Positions 36,640 through 44,644 of a DNA stretch of 54,415 bases are shown piece after piece. The first letter of the stretch is position 1. Each line of letters begins with the position of its first letter. Under the pieces are notes generated by a model. It saw only the letters and a list, made by a program, of their open reading frames with translations, made no database searches and had not been told where the DNA came from. Source of the DNA: Alphaproteobacteria bacterium (GTDB lineage Bacteria; Pseudomonadota; Alphaproteobacteria; SHVZ01); NCBI GenBank assembly GCA_009694025.1, contig SHVZ01000011.1, positions 1 to 54,415 of the forward strand, given 5' to 3'. Both the position numbers and the translations under genes were made by a program.

Positions 36640-38190
36640 ATGGCCGCGGCCAAACGCTACTATCTGACGACGCCTATCTACTACGTGAACGACGCGCCGC
36701 ATATCGGGCACGCGTACACCTCGCTCGCCTGCGACGCGCTGGCGCGCTTCAAGCGGCTCGACGGCTTCGAGGTCAAGTTCCTGACCGGCACCGACGAGCA
36801 CGGCCAGAAGGTGGCGAAGGCGGCGGAAGCCGCCGGCGTCGACCCGCAGACCCACACCGACCGGGTGAGCCAGCACTTCCGCGATCTCTCGCCGGTGATG
36901 AACTACTCGAACGACGACTTCATCCGCACCACCGAGCCGCGCCACGCGCGCGCCTGCCAGGAGCTGTGGAAACGGATGAAGGCCAACGGCCACATCTACC
37001 TCGGCCGCTTCGCCGGCTGGTATGCCGTGCGCGACGAGGCCTTCTACGACGAGAGCGAGCTGGTCGACGGCAAGGCGCCGACCGGCGCCGAGGTCGAGTG
37101 GTTCGAGGAGGAGAACTACTTCTTCGATCTCTCGAAGTGGCAGCAGCCGCTGCTCGACTTCTACGAGGCCAATCCGCGCTTCCTCGCGCCGCGCACACGG
37201 AGGAACGAGATCGTCAGCTTCGTCTCCTCGGGCCTTCGCGATCTCTCGATCTCGCGCACCAGCTTCAAATGGGGCGTGCCGGTCCCCGACGATCCCAAGC
37301 ACATCATGTACGTCTGGATCGACGCGCTGACCAACTACATGAGCGCCGCCGGTTTTCCGGAAGAGTCCGGCGACTACGCCAGGTTCTGGCCGGCCGACCT
37401 GCACATGGTCGGCAAGGACATCATCCGCTTCCACACGGTCTACTGGCCGGCGTTCCTCATGGCCGCAGGCCTGACGCCGCCGAAACGCGTCTTCGCCCAT
37501 GGCTGGTGGACCAACGAGGGGCAGAAGATGTCGAAGTCCCTCAACAACTTCATCACGCCGCAGGATCTGATCGGCCGCTACGGGCTCGACCCGGTGCGCT
37601 ACTTCCTCTTGCGCGAGCTGCCCTTCGGTCAGGATGGCAATTTCAGCCACCAGGCGATGATCCGGCGGATCAACACCGACCTCGCCAACGACCTCGGCAA
37701 TCTGGCGCAGCGGGTGCTGACGCAGATCAACCGGAACTGCGAGGCCAAGGTACCCCAGGCCGGTGCGCTGACCGAGGCCGATGACAGGCTGCTCGCCGCC
37801 GCCCATGGGATGCTGGCCCGCGTGCGTGCCGAGTATGACGAGCAGCAGTTCCACCGCGCCCTCGAAGCGGAGTGGGAGGTGGTCGGCGCCGCCAACCGTT
37901 ATGTCGACGAGCAGGCGCCCTGGGCGCTCAAGAAGACCGATCCGGCGCGGATGGCGACGGCGCTCTATGTGCTGGCGGAGACGATCCGGCACCTGGCGCT
38001 CCTGGCCCAGCCGGTGATGCCGCAGTCGTCGGCGCGCATGCTCGACCTCCTGGCCGTGCCTGAGGTTGCCCGGAGCTTCGCCGCGCTCGGGCCCTCGGGC
38101 GCCTTGAAGGCCGGGACGCCGCTGCCGAAGCCGGAGGGCATCTTCCCGCGCCATGTCGAGGACGGACCGGCGGCGAAGGCGGGCGGCTGA
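36640..38190 (+). CDS. metG: methionine--tRNA ligase
   Basis: 516 residues. HIGH at 21-24 (APHIGHAYTS) and KMSKS at 296-300 identify the class I enzyme. The connective-peptide region WYAVRDEAFYDESEL lacks the CxxC zinc knuckles, the class common in alphaproteobacteria. There is no C-terminal tRNA-binding EMAP domain. The stop overlaps the tatD ATG by one base. Confidence 0.97.
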   Translation: MAAAKRYYLTTPIYYVNDAPHIGHAYTSLACDALARFKRLDGFEVKFLTGTDEHGQKVAKAAEAAGVDPQTHTDRVSQHFRDLSPVMNYSNDDFIRTTEPRHARACQELWKRMKANGHIYLGRFAGWYAVRDEAFYDESELVDGKAPTGAEVEWFEEENYFFDLSKWQQPLLDFYEANPRFLAPRTRRNEIVSFVSSGLRDLSISRTSFKWGVPVPDDPKHIMYVWIDALTNYMSAAGFPEESGDYARFWPADLHMVGKDIIRFHTVYWPAFLMAAGLTPPKRVFAHGWWTNEGQKMSKSLNNFITPQDLIGRYGLDPVRYFLLRELPFGQDGNFSHQAMIRRINTDLANDLGNLAQRVLTQINRNCEAKVPQAGALTEADDRLLAAAHGMLARVRAEYDEQQFHRALEAEWEVVGAANRYVDEQAPWALKKTDPARMATALYVLAETIRHLALLAQPVMPQSSARMLDLLAVPEVARSFAALGPSGALKAGTPLPKPEGIFPRHVEDGPAAKAGG

Positions 38191-38984
38191 TGCTGGTCGA
38201 CAGCCACTGCCATCTCGACTTCCCGGAACTGTCGGCGGAGCTGGACGAGGTCGTCGCCCGGGCCAGGCGTGCCGGCATCGGGCTGATGGTCACCATCGGA
38301 ACCAAGCTGACCGAGTTCGACCGGGTCAAGGCCATCGCCGAGCGCTATGACGACATCTATTGCTCGGTCGGCATCCATCCGCACGAGGCCGGCGCCGAGC
38401 CCGAGGCCGATGCCGAGCGCCTGGCGCGCCTCGCCGAGCACCCGAAGGTCGTCGCCGTCGGCGAGACCGGCCTCGACTATTATTACGACAAGAGCCCGAG
38501 GGACGCCCAGGCCCGGAGCTTCCGCGCCCACCTCGGCGCTGCGCGCCTGACCGGGCTTCCGGTCATCGTGCATACCCGCGACGCCGATCTCGATACCGGA
38601 ACGATCCTGGCCGAAGAGATGGCGAAAGGGCCCTACACCGGCCTCATCCATTGCTTTACCGCCGGCCAGGAACTCGCTGAAAAAGCTGTTGACCTCGGTC
38701 TCTACATCTCCCTCTCCGGGATCGTGACGTTCAAGAGCGCCGCAGCACTCCATGCGGTTGCGGCGTGGGTGCCGGCCGACCGGCTGCTGGTCGAGACCGA
38801 TGCGCCCTATCTGGCGCCGGTCCCGATGCGGGGAAAGCGCAACGAACCGGCCTTCGTCGTGCATACCGCCGCCAAGGTGGCGGACCTCCGCGGCGTTCCG
38901 GCCTCACATCTCGCCACGACCACCACCGACAACGTCCGGCGCCTGTTCAGAAAAATCCCCAGCGACGCCTTCTGCGCCACGTGA
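38190..38984 (+). CDS. TatD family metal-dependent DNase/hydrolase
   Basis: 264 residues, TIM-barrel hydrolase. Metal ligands: HCH in LVDSHCHLDFPEL, Glu in VGETGLDYYYD, His in VIVHTRDAD, His in LIHCFTAGQ, Asp in VETDAPYLAPVP. Known TatD proteins are 3'-5' exonucleases linked to DNA repair. Despite the name it has no role in Tat export. Overlaps the next gene. Confidence 0.95.
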   Translation: MLVDSHCHLDFPELSAELDEVVARARRAGIGLMVTIGTKLTEFDRVKAIAERYDDIYCSVGIHPHEAGAEPEADAERLARLAEHPKVVAVGETGLDYYYDKSPRDAQARSFRAHLGAARLTGLPVIVHTRDADLDTGTILAEEMAKGPYTGLIHCFTAGQELAEKAVDLGLYISLSGIVTFKSAAALHAVAAWVPADRLLVETDAPYLAPVPMRGKRNEPAFVVHTAAKVADLRGVPASHLATTTTDNVRRLFRKIPSDAFCAT

Positions 38985-39745
38985 AGATCACCATTCTCGG
39001 CTGCGGCAGCTCGATGGGTGTGCCGGTGCTCGGCGAGGGCTGGGGCGACTGCGATCCGGCGGAGCCGAGGAACCGACGGCTTCGGGCGTCGATCCTGGTG
39101 GAGGAGGGGCCGACCCGGCTCCTGGTCGACACCTCGCCCGACCTCCGCCAGCAGCTTCTCGCGGCCGGGGTCACCGCCATCGACGCGATCCTCTATACCC
39201 ATGCGCATGCCGACCACCTGCACGGCATCGACGACATCCGCGCGATCAACGTGGCGCTGAACGGGCCGCTCGATGCCTATGCCGATACGACCACCCTCGA
39301 CATCATCCGCGATCGCTTCGGCTATGTGTTCCAGCCTCTGAAGGGCGACTACTACTACAAACCGACGCTGACGCCGCACGTCATCGACGGGCCGTTCCAC
39401 GTCGGCGCGGTCGAGGTGCGGCCGTTCCGCCAGGATCACGGCTTCTCTCACAGCCTGGGTTTCCGCTTCGGCCGGGCCGCGTACTCCACAGATGTCTTGA
39501 ATCTCGACGAGCAGGCCTTCGAGGTCCTGGCCGGGGTCGACCTCTGGATCGTCGATGCCTTCCGCCTGGAGCCGCATGAGACCCACACGCACCTGGCGCG
39601 GACGTTGGAATGGATCGAGCGCGTGCGGCCCAGGCGGGCGGTGCTGACACACATGTCGCAACGTGTGGACTACGCCCGGGTCAAGGCGATGGTGCCTGAT
39701 CATGTCGAGCCGGCCTATGACGGGATGGTCATCGAGTGCCCCTAG
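38981..39745 (+). CDS. metallo-beta-lactamase-fold hydrolase, PhnP-like
   Basis: 254 residues from a GTG at 38981 overlapping the tatD stop. The metal motif THAHADHLHGIDDIRAIN fits the HxHxDH class; ILGCGSSMGVPVLGEGWGDC opens the protein. This branch (PhnP/cyclic phosphodiesterase-like) hydrolyses phosphodiesters. Its place after metG-tatD is conserved in alphaproteobacteria even where phn genes are absent, so the in vivo substrate is unknown. A short GC hairpin (39736-39749) overlaps the stop. Confidence 0.92.
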   Translation: MKITILGCGSSMGVPVLGEGWGDCDPAEPRNRRLRASILVEEGPTRLLVDTSPDLRQQLLAAGVTAIDAILYTHAHADHLHGIDDIRAINVALNGPLDAYADTTTLDIIRDRFGYVFQPLKGDYYYKPTLTPHVIDGPFHVGAVEVRPFRQDHGFSHSLGFRFGRAAYSTDVLNLDEQAFEVLAGVDLWIVDAFRLEPHETHTHLARTLEWIERVRPRRAVLTHMSQRVDYARVKAMVPDHVEPAYDGMVIECP

Positions 39746-40121
39746 GCACATCGGGGTGGGCGGCGGCGATCTAATGATGAAAAATTGATTGACTTACACT
39801 CACGCTCTGAGCTAACTTGCCGTACTCGTTCGCCTAGCCTTTTCGGAACCAAGGGATTGTCGCAGCGCCCTGACGATGTGGGTGCAAGGACAACAACCCT
39901 AAGGGCCGAGGAGCCTACAAGCGAACCTGATGGGTTCCCCATAGTCGCTGACACGGCTTGCGGGAAAAGTTTTTGGGATTGCAGTTGTTCAGACCATTTC
40001 CGGTGCGTCGTAGTGAGCTGTGGTTCGTTCAGACCAACTCAGTTCGCTCCGCTAGGCCCCCATTACCCGGATATGCACACATAAGTGCTGGGCCTCGGCG
40101 GAGCGGTGCTGAGGAGGTCGC
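39746..40121. other. 376-base non-coding interval with lower GC
   Basis: No convincing gene is seen. Short open frames here have no start signals or recognisable products. A weak promoter-like pair TTGACT (39789-39794) and TAACTT (39813-39818), 18 bases apart, could read into the accessory genes. The decamer GTTCAGACCA occurs twice (39987-39996 and 40027-40036). A structured RNA was looked for but no tRNA, SRP RNA or tmRNA feature was recognised. Confidence 0.5.
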
Positions 40122-40466
40122 ATGCCCGGAAAGTCTCCCGTTCGCGTCGGCCGCGAGTTTCCGGTCGAAAGTGCTCATCTGGCGGAGGAAATTAACGCGA
40201 AGAGTCGCCTTCTTGAGGAGGGAACGCGTTCTATCCTCGCCCTCTTGGTCGTCACTGCAGTACTCGCGGGCGCCTTTGAACAGGTGCGGGTGTTGGCGGG
40301 CACAACGCTCGGACTCGTCATCGGATATTACTTTCGAGGGCGGTCTGACCGGAGATCTGGAGCATGGCTGACATTACCCACGATCTCGCGGACCCGCGGC
40401 CTCAGGACGCGGCCGAGGAAAAGAAGGACTCCGGCAGGAAGACGACGCGCGTCCAGCTCGAGCTGA
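40122..40466 (+). CDS. small membrane protein of unknown function
   Basis: 114 residues if read to the first stop. A strong ribosome-binding site (GAGGAGG) lies four bases before the ATG, which argues for a real gene. Residues about 1-36 are charged and helical, followed by one or two membrane helices (SILALLVVTAVLAGAF and LAGTTLGLVIGYYF). The last 30 residues are Arg/Ser-rich and overlap the next gene by 103 bases, which looks like run-on. One frame over, a stop at 40369-40371 would leave a more usual short overlap, so a small indel near the end is possible. Confidence 0.5.
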   Translation: MPGKSPVRVGREFPVESAHLAEEINAKSRLLEEGTRSILALLVVTAVLAGAFEQVRVLAGTTLGLVIGYYFRGRSDRRSGAWLTLPTISRTRGLRTRPRKRRTPAGRRRASSSS

Positions 40467-40651
40467 TGCCGCAGTCGATGGAACGGCTGAAGCGTCTGCG
40501 CGAGATGACGGAGGCCGTGTCCTATGCCGAAGTGCTGAAGAACGCGCTCCGGCTCTACGAAGCGCTGATCGAGGAGGCCGACGCCGGCAATAAGTTCCAA
40601 GTCCGTGCCAAGGACGGTAGCGTTACCAGCTACAAGATCTTCGGCAGCTGA
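40364..40651 (+). CDS. ribbon-helix-helix (CopG/Arc-like) protein
   Basis: 95 residues. The core KTTRVQLELMPQSMERLKRL, with MTEAVSYAEVLKNALRLYEALI after it, reads as a beta-strand plus two helices, the ribbon-helix-helix DNA-binding fold. The tail NKFQVRAKDGSVTSYKIFGS is a short beta hairpin. The ATG follows GGAGATCTGGAGC. RHH proteins commonly autoregulate their own operons or act as antitoxins; here the neighbours are a small membrane protein and a DUF29 protein. Binding target unknown. Confidence 0.75.
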   Translation: MADITHDLADPRPQDAAEEKKDSGRKTTRVQLELMPQSMERLKRLREMTEAVSYAEVLKNALRLYEALIEEADAGNKFQVRAKDGSVTSYKIFGS

Positions 40652-40664
40652 CCGGGCGCCGCAC

Positions 40665-41126
40665 ATGTCCACTCTCTACAATCGCGACTTCTATACCTGG
40701 ACCCAGCAGCAGGCCGAGGCGCTGCGTCGGCTCAACGACCGCGGTGCGGTCGATGTCGACCACGTGGCGGAGGAGATCGAAGATTTGGGCCGTGCGCAGC
40801 GAAACGCCATCGAAGGGTATATGACTCAGATCCTCGTGCATCTGTTGAAGCTGAAACGCTCCCCGGCCGACGAGCCGCGCCAGGGCTGGATCGACGAGGT
40901 GGAGACGTGGCGGGTCGACCTCGCGGTTCGTCTCCGCCAGAACCCCGGATTGACGCCACAGATCGCCGCCATCTTCGCCGAAGCCTGGCCGACCGCCTGG
41001 AAGAAGGCCACCATCGCCCTCAAGCGGGACGGCATCGACCTCGGGCCGATGCCCGTGACATGCCCTTACGCGCTCGGCGAGGTTCAAGCGGAGGGTTGGC
41101 TTCCGCTCCGTCGAGAGAGCCGCTGA
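40665..41126 (+). CDS. DUF29 family protein
   Basis: 153 residues from the ATG at 40665, fourteen bases after the RHH gene. The opening STLYNRDFYTWTQQQAEALR, VDHVAEEIEDLGRAQRNAIE and LVHLLKLKRSP are the DUF29 pattern, and the tail has CPYALGEV followed by LP. The family is multi-copy in cyanobacteria and some alphaproteobacteria, varies between strains and has no assigned function. No signal peptide or membrane helix. Confidence 0.88.
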   Translation: MSTLYNRDFYTWTQQQAEALRRLNDRGAVDVDHVAEEIEDLGRAQRNAIEGYMTQILVHLLKLKRSPADEPRQGWIDEVETWRVDLAVRLRQNPGLTPQIAAIFAEAWPTAWKKATIALKRDGIDLGPMPVTCPYALGEVQAEGWLPLRRESR

Positions 41127-41310
41127 ATCATCGTGAGCCGCGTGCTGTCCCTAGACTTAAATACGAAGACTATTTCGTAACTCCTTAAGATCTAAAGAAC
41201 TAATAATTTTCCATAATATACATTATGCGATATTAAGGGGCGATGTTTCACTTGACATACCCAATCTAGGCTAACTATCTCCGCTCCCCTCTTGCGCTGA
41301 CGCTCAGAGG
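41127..41310. other. AT-rich spacer between DUF29 gene and IS remnant
   Basis: Bases about 41155-41250 are strikingly AT-rich (runs such as AACTAATAATTTTCCATAAT) in an otherwise high-GC chromosome. A TTGACA at about 41253 could be a -35 hexamer, but no clear partner -10 or downstream gene is seen. No coding region is supported. The composition suggests imported DNA. Confidence 0.6.
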
Positions 41311-41478
41311 TGGTCCCGGTTCCTGAGACAGTTTGGCGGCCTGGCTAAGGTGGATCGGGTTGGTATTTAGGCCGCCAGTTTCTCCATCATGGGCTCGCTA
41401 GCATAGACCTCGTCGGGCGTCCTGCCGGCGAACGCGGAGTGCGGCCGGTCGGCATTGTAGTATCCGATCCATCGGCTG
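41311..41478 (-). mobile_element. IS3-family insertion sequence remnant (transposase 3' end and terminal repeat)
   Basis: On the minus strand the sequence ending at the TAA at 41367-41369 encodes ...RWIGYYNADRPHSAFAGRTP followed by DEVYASEPMMEKLAA. This is the C-terminus of IS3-family OrfB (DDE integrase), including the WxxxYNxxRPHSAL-type motif. Beyond the stop, TGGTCCCGGTTCCTGAGACA (41311-41330) looks like the element's terminal inverted repeat. Only about 40 codons of the transposase remain; upstream it is fused to non-IS sequence. The element is dead. Confidence 0.85.
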
Positions 41479-41553
41479 ATCCCGCTCATCGGTCACAACC
41501 TGCTGCAGGAGGCGCCGCGCGAATTCGCGGACGCGATCCTCGGGCTGGGCTGA
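41479..41553 (+). pseudogene. C-terminal fragment of an alpha/beta hydrolase
   Basis: Twenty-four codons and a stop encode IPLIGHNLLQEAPREFADAI followed by LGLG. This is the typical end of alpha/beta-fold hydrolases, where the catalytic His lies in a GxGHNLxQEAP sequence. No body of the gene precedes it; the sequence runs straight into the IS3 transposase remnant on the other strand. The junction lies around 41470-41492. The rest of the gene was lost through insertion and deletion. Confidence 0.7.
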
Positions 41554-41579
41554 AGGGCCTGCCGGCCTATAGTCAGGCC

Positions 41580-42401
41580 ATGACCCGTAACATCGACCGC
41601 CTGATCGAGATCATGGCCCGGCTCCGCGCGCCCGAGGGCGGCTGCCCCTGGGACTTGGCCCAGACCTTCGCCACCATCGCCCCCTATACGGTCGAGGAAG
41701 CCTATGAGGTCGCCGACGCGATCGCGCGGGACGACCTCGCCGACCTCAAGGACGAGCTCGGCGACCTCCTGCTCCAGGTCGTCTTCCACGCGCGCATGGC
41801 CGAAGAGCAGGACGCCTTCGCCTTCGACGACGTCGCCGAGGCGATCGCCGACAAGATGATCCGCCGCCATCCCCATGTCTTCGGCGAGGCGGCCGAGCGC
41901 GACGTGGCGACCCAGACCGTCTCCTGGGAAGCGGCCAAAGCGGCCGAGCGCGCCGGAAAGTCGAGCCGAGGCGCCGCTTCCGCCCTCGCCGGCGTGGCAC
42001 TCGCGCTTCCGGCGCTGATGCGCGCGGATAAGCTGCAGCGCCGGGCCGCCAGGGTCGGCTTCGACTGGCCGGAAGCCCGTCAGGTGCTCGACAAGATCGA
42101 GGAGGAGATAGGCGAGCTCCGCGCCGAGCTCGACGCCGGCGCCAGGCCGGACGCGGTCGAGGACGAGATCGGCGACCTCTTGTTCGCGCTGGCCAACCTC
42201 GCCCGCCATCTCGACATCGACCCCGAGGCGGCGCTCAGGCGTGGCAACGCCAAGTTCGAGCGGCGCTTCCGCGCGATCGAAGCGGCGCTCGCGGCCGAAG
42301 GCCGCCGCCCGGAGAATGCCAGTCTGGAGGAGATGGAGGAGCTGTGGCAGCGGGCGAAGGCCATCGAGCGCGGGCAATCCCCGGGCGCCGAAGATCGTTA
42401 G
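41580..42401 (+). CDS. mazG: nucleoside triphosphate pyrophosphohydrolase MazG
   Basis: 273 residues with two MazG domains. The first has LRAPEGGCPWDLAQTFATIA, VEEAYEVADAI and LKDELGDLLLQVVFHA; the second has DKIEEEIGELRAEL and EDEIGDLLFALANLARHL. The EExxE...ExxD metal sites are intact in both. It removes aberrant or alarmone-related NTPs. The start at 41580 lies 27 bases after the hydrolase fragment; a longer frame from 41439 crosses the IS scar and is not real. MazG here has no toxin-antitoxin partner. Confidence 0.95.
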   Translation: MTRNIDRLIEIMARLRAPEGGCPWDLAQTFATIAPYTVEEAYEVADAIARDDLADLKDELGDLLLQVVFHARMAEEQDAFAFDDVAEAIADKMIRRHPHVFGEAAERDVATQTVSWEAAKAAERAGKSSRGAASALAGVALALPALMRADKLQRRAARVGFDWPEARQVLDKIEEEIGELRAELDAGARPDAVEDEIGDLLFALANLARHLDIDPEAALRRGNAKFERRFRAIEAALAAEGRRPENASLEEMEELWQRAKAIERGQSPGAEDR

Positions 42402-42459
42402 CAGGCACCCGGTTCCACCCGTCCCAGCCGCGCAGCCGGGGAACGGCGTCGACCTCGAG

Positions 42460-42960
42460 TCAGCTGGACTGCGGGCCGCCGCCGCCGACAGCGGCGACGG
42501 GCGACGGCTTGACCGCTTCGACCGGCGGTTTCCGCGGCATGGTCGGCGCGATTAGCGCCTCCACCTTTCGCGACGTCGGGGGCCCCACGGCATCCCGGGT
42601 GTAGTGCCGGCAGTTGCCCTCGAATGAGGCGCCGGGCTCGACCGCGATCGACTCCTGCATCACGTCGGCGACGACCTTCGCCGACTTGAGCAGAGTCACC
42701 TGGCGCGCCTTGATCTGGCCGGTGACCTTGCCGGCGATGCGGACGGTCTCGGCCTCGAGGGCTCCCTTCACCACCGCCGTCTCGCTGACGGTGATGCGAC
42801 CGGAGCGGATGTCGCCGTCGACCGAACCGTCGATCTGGATGTCGCCGTCGCTCTCCAGATTGCCGGTGATGCGGAGATCCGCGCTGATGATCGATGGGAC
42901 CGACGACTTCGAGCCGGAGGGTGTCCCATCGGCCTGCTTGCTGTTAGCCCTTGAAAACAT
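42460..42960 (-). CDS. bactofilin (polymer-forming cytoskeletal protein)
   Basis: 166 residues from the ATG complement at 42958-42960, overlapping the M23 peptidase stop by 17 bases. The central right-handed beta-helix (about residues 20-115) consists of short repeated strands: ITGNLESDGDIQIDGSVDGD, GRITVSETAVVKGALEAETV, then GKVTGQIKARQVTLLKSAKV. Bactofilins polymerise without nucleotide and position wall enzymes. A Pro/Val tail follows. Adjacent M23 peptidase genes are common partners that control cell shape or stalk formation. Confidence 0.94.
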   Translation of the reverse strand: MFSRANSKQADGTPSGSKSSVPSIISADLRITGNLESDGDIQIDGSVDGDIRSGRITVSETAVVKGALEAETVRIAGKVTGQIKARQVTLLKSAKVVADVMQESIAVEPGASFEGNCRHYTRDAVGPPTSRKVEALIAPTMPRKPPVEAVKPSPVAAVGGGGPQSS

Positions 42961-44461
42961 CCTTGCCCGCTCTAAGAAACTTGTTCGGATCGCTGGGTTC
43001 GCCATTGACGAGGACCTCGTAGTGAACGTGAGGCCCGGTCGACCGTCCGGAAGAGCCAAGTAGACCGATCGTCTCCCGGAAGTCCACCTTCTGCCCACGC
43101 CGGACGTTGATCTTATACAAGTGACCGTAGCGCGTCTTCAGACCGTTGCCGTGGTCGATCTCGACCATGCGGCCGTACCGGCTCCGCCATCCGGCAACCA
43201 CGACCGTCCCGGGCGCGGTCGCCATCACCGGTGTCCGGATCGGCGCCGACAGGTCCAAACCGTAGTGCATCGCGGCTTGCCCGGTAAAGGGATCGGAGCG
43301 GGCGCCGAAGTTGCTCATCAACGCGAAGGAGTCGAGGGGGGCGAACAGCGGGATGGACCGCAGGGCGCCATGGATCTGATCGAGGCGGCGGAGCTGGGCG
43401 CCGAGCGAGAACGACATCGCCTCGAGGTTGGTCGTGACGTCACCCGACGATGGCGCCAAGTCGCGGAACAGCGGCACAAACGGGCCACCCTTCCCGCCGC
43501 CGGTCCGGGCGCTGCGCGGCGGCGGCCCGTCCTTGGGAAGGAGGGCGTCGAGGTTGAGGCCAGTGCGGCTGACGATCTTCTGCACCTCGGAGAGGTCGGC
43601 CCGGGTGCGATCGCTCAGCTTCGCCATGACCTCGCGATGAACGCGCTGGAGCTCGGTGATGCGGCCCTCGAGGTCGCGGACGCGGATCTGGGCGGTCTGG
43701 CCGTCTTCCTGCATCCGGTCGCGCTGCACCAAGGCCGTCTGCAGCTCGTTCCGGGCGCCCTCGAGCTGGGCCGTCCGGGCCGTCGAGATCCTGAGCTCGC
43801 TCTGGAGCTGCGCCATCCGCCGAGAAAGCGCCGACCGCTGAGCCGCGATCTCCTCTTTCTCGGCCTCGATCGAGGCGAGCTGGCCGCGGAGGCCGGAGAT
43901 GTGCCGTTCGAGCGAGCCGTTTTCGCCCCACATGCTGCGGACGGTCTGCTCGAGTTCGGACATCTTCTCGGCGACTGCCTGGCGGGTCGGGGCGACCTTG
44001 GTCCGTTCGACCTCCGACTGACGGAGCTGGGTCTCCGTCAACTTGAGATCCTGGCGCAGGTGCTCGTTCTGGTCGAAGAGGCGCCGGAGGTGGCCCTGCT
44101 TGGATTCGAGGTCGCGGGTGATGGCCATGACGGCGAGCTGGTGGTTCGCCATCTGGTTCAAGAGGTCGCGATAGGCGTCGTGGGCCTGGTCGAGCGCGGC
44201 CGTGCGGGTGTCGAGCACGCGGCTGATCTCGAAATAGCTGGTCGAGGCGAAGCTCATCCAGCCGGCCGTCACCGCCCAGACGGCGAGCGCGATCAGCTGC
44301 GCGCGCCGGGAAATGCGCAGGCACCGGGTCGTCCGGTCGCTCCGGAAGATGATTTCTCGGTCGACGATCCAGCCGCTGGCAATGGCCTGGAGACGTTGCA
44401 ACCAGAGGCGTCGGCTGTGAAATCTGTCCAACGTCTGGGCCTGCTCCTCGTCGGTTGCCAC
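42944..44461 (-). CDS. membrane-anchored M23 endopeptidase with coiled coil (bactofilin partner)
   Basis: 505 residues. A cytoplasmic tail of about 53 residues, one membrane helix (about 54-72), a long periplasmic coiled coil (about 85-270), and a C-terminal M23 domain. The metal motifs are intact: MHYGLDLSAPI (HxxxD) and GPHVHYEV (HxH), so this is an active-type endopeptidase, unlike the lipoprotein at 16.6 kb. The architecture is that of LmdC-like enzymes recruited by bactofilin through the cytoplasmic tail. The next gene, bactofilin, is translationally coupled. Confidence 0.93.
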   Translation of the reverse strand: MATDEEQAQTLDRFHSRRLWLQRLQAIASGWIVDREIIFRSDRTTRCLRISRRAQLIALAVWAVTAGWMSFASTSYFEISRVLDTRTAALDQAHDAYRDLLNQMANHQLAVMAITRDLESKQGHLRRLFDQNEHLRQDLKLTETQLRQSEVERTKVAPTRQAVAEKMSELEQTVRSMWGENGSLERHISGLRGQLASIEAEKEEIAAQRSALSRRMAQLQSELRISTARTAQLEGARNELQTALVQRDRMQEDGQTAQIRVRDLEGRITELQRVHREVMAKLSDRTRADLSEVQKIVSRTGLNLDALLPKDGPPPRSARTGGGKGGPFVPLFRDLAPSSGDVTTNLEAMSFSLGAQLRRLDQIHGALRSIPLFAPLDSFALMSNFGARSDPFTGQAAMHYGLDLSAPIRTPVMATAPGTVVVAGWRSRYGRMVEIDHGNGLKTRYGHLYKINVRRGQKVDFRETIGLLGSSGRSTGPHVHYEVLVNGEPSDPNKFLRAGKDVFKG

Positions 44462-44644
44462 GGCGGCGAGGCCTTGATCCCGGCGAACGGCTCAGACCGG
44501 CATGGTTGCCTTGGTCGAAGCCCCCCTTCGCCCGCGTCAGGTCCGTCCCCCCAATATCGCCCGTTCCGGGTCTCCTTAGGGCGGCACCCTAACCTCGTCC
44601 CCCGCAGCGTGCAACCCTGAACGATCAGGCGAATCTGGTATCTT

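Noticed and set aside
39987..40036. Direct repeat GTTCAGACCA, two copies 40 bases apart
   Set aside because: Only ten bases, two copies, no associated element. Not enough for a repeat array or CRISPR; likely chance or a decayed binding site.
39785..40084. Possible 99-codon protein in the gap after the metallo-beta-lactamase-fold gene
   Set aside because: No ribosome-binding site, Cys/Ser/Thr-rich sequence without predicted structure, and it ends before the well-signalled start at 40122.
39746..40121. Search for a tRNA, SRP RNA, tmRNA or other structured RNA
   Set aside because: No cloverleaf, SRP GGAA loop or tmRNA ends could be identified by eye. A covariance-model scan would be decisive.
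41580..42401. mazG as part of a MazEF-type toxin-antitoxin unit
   Set aside because: MazG is an NTP pyrophosphohydrolase; no mazE or mazF homologue is adjacent.
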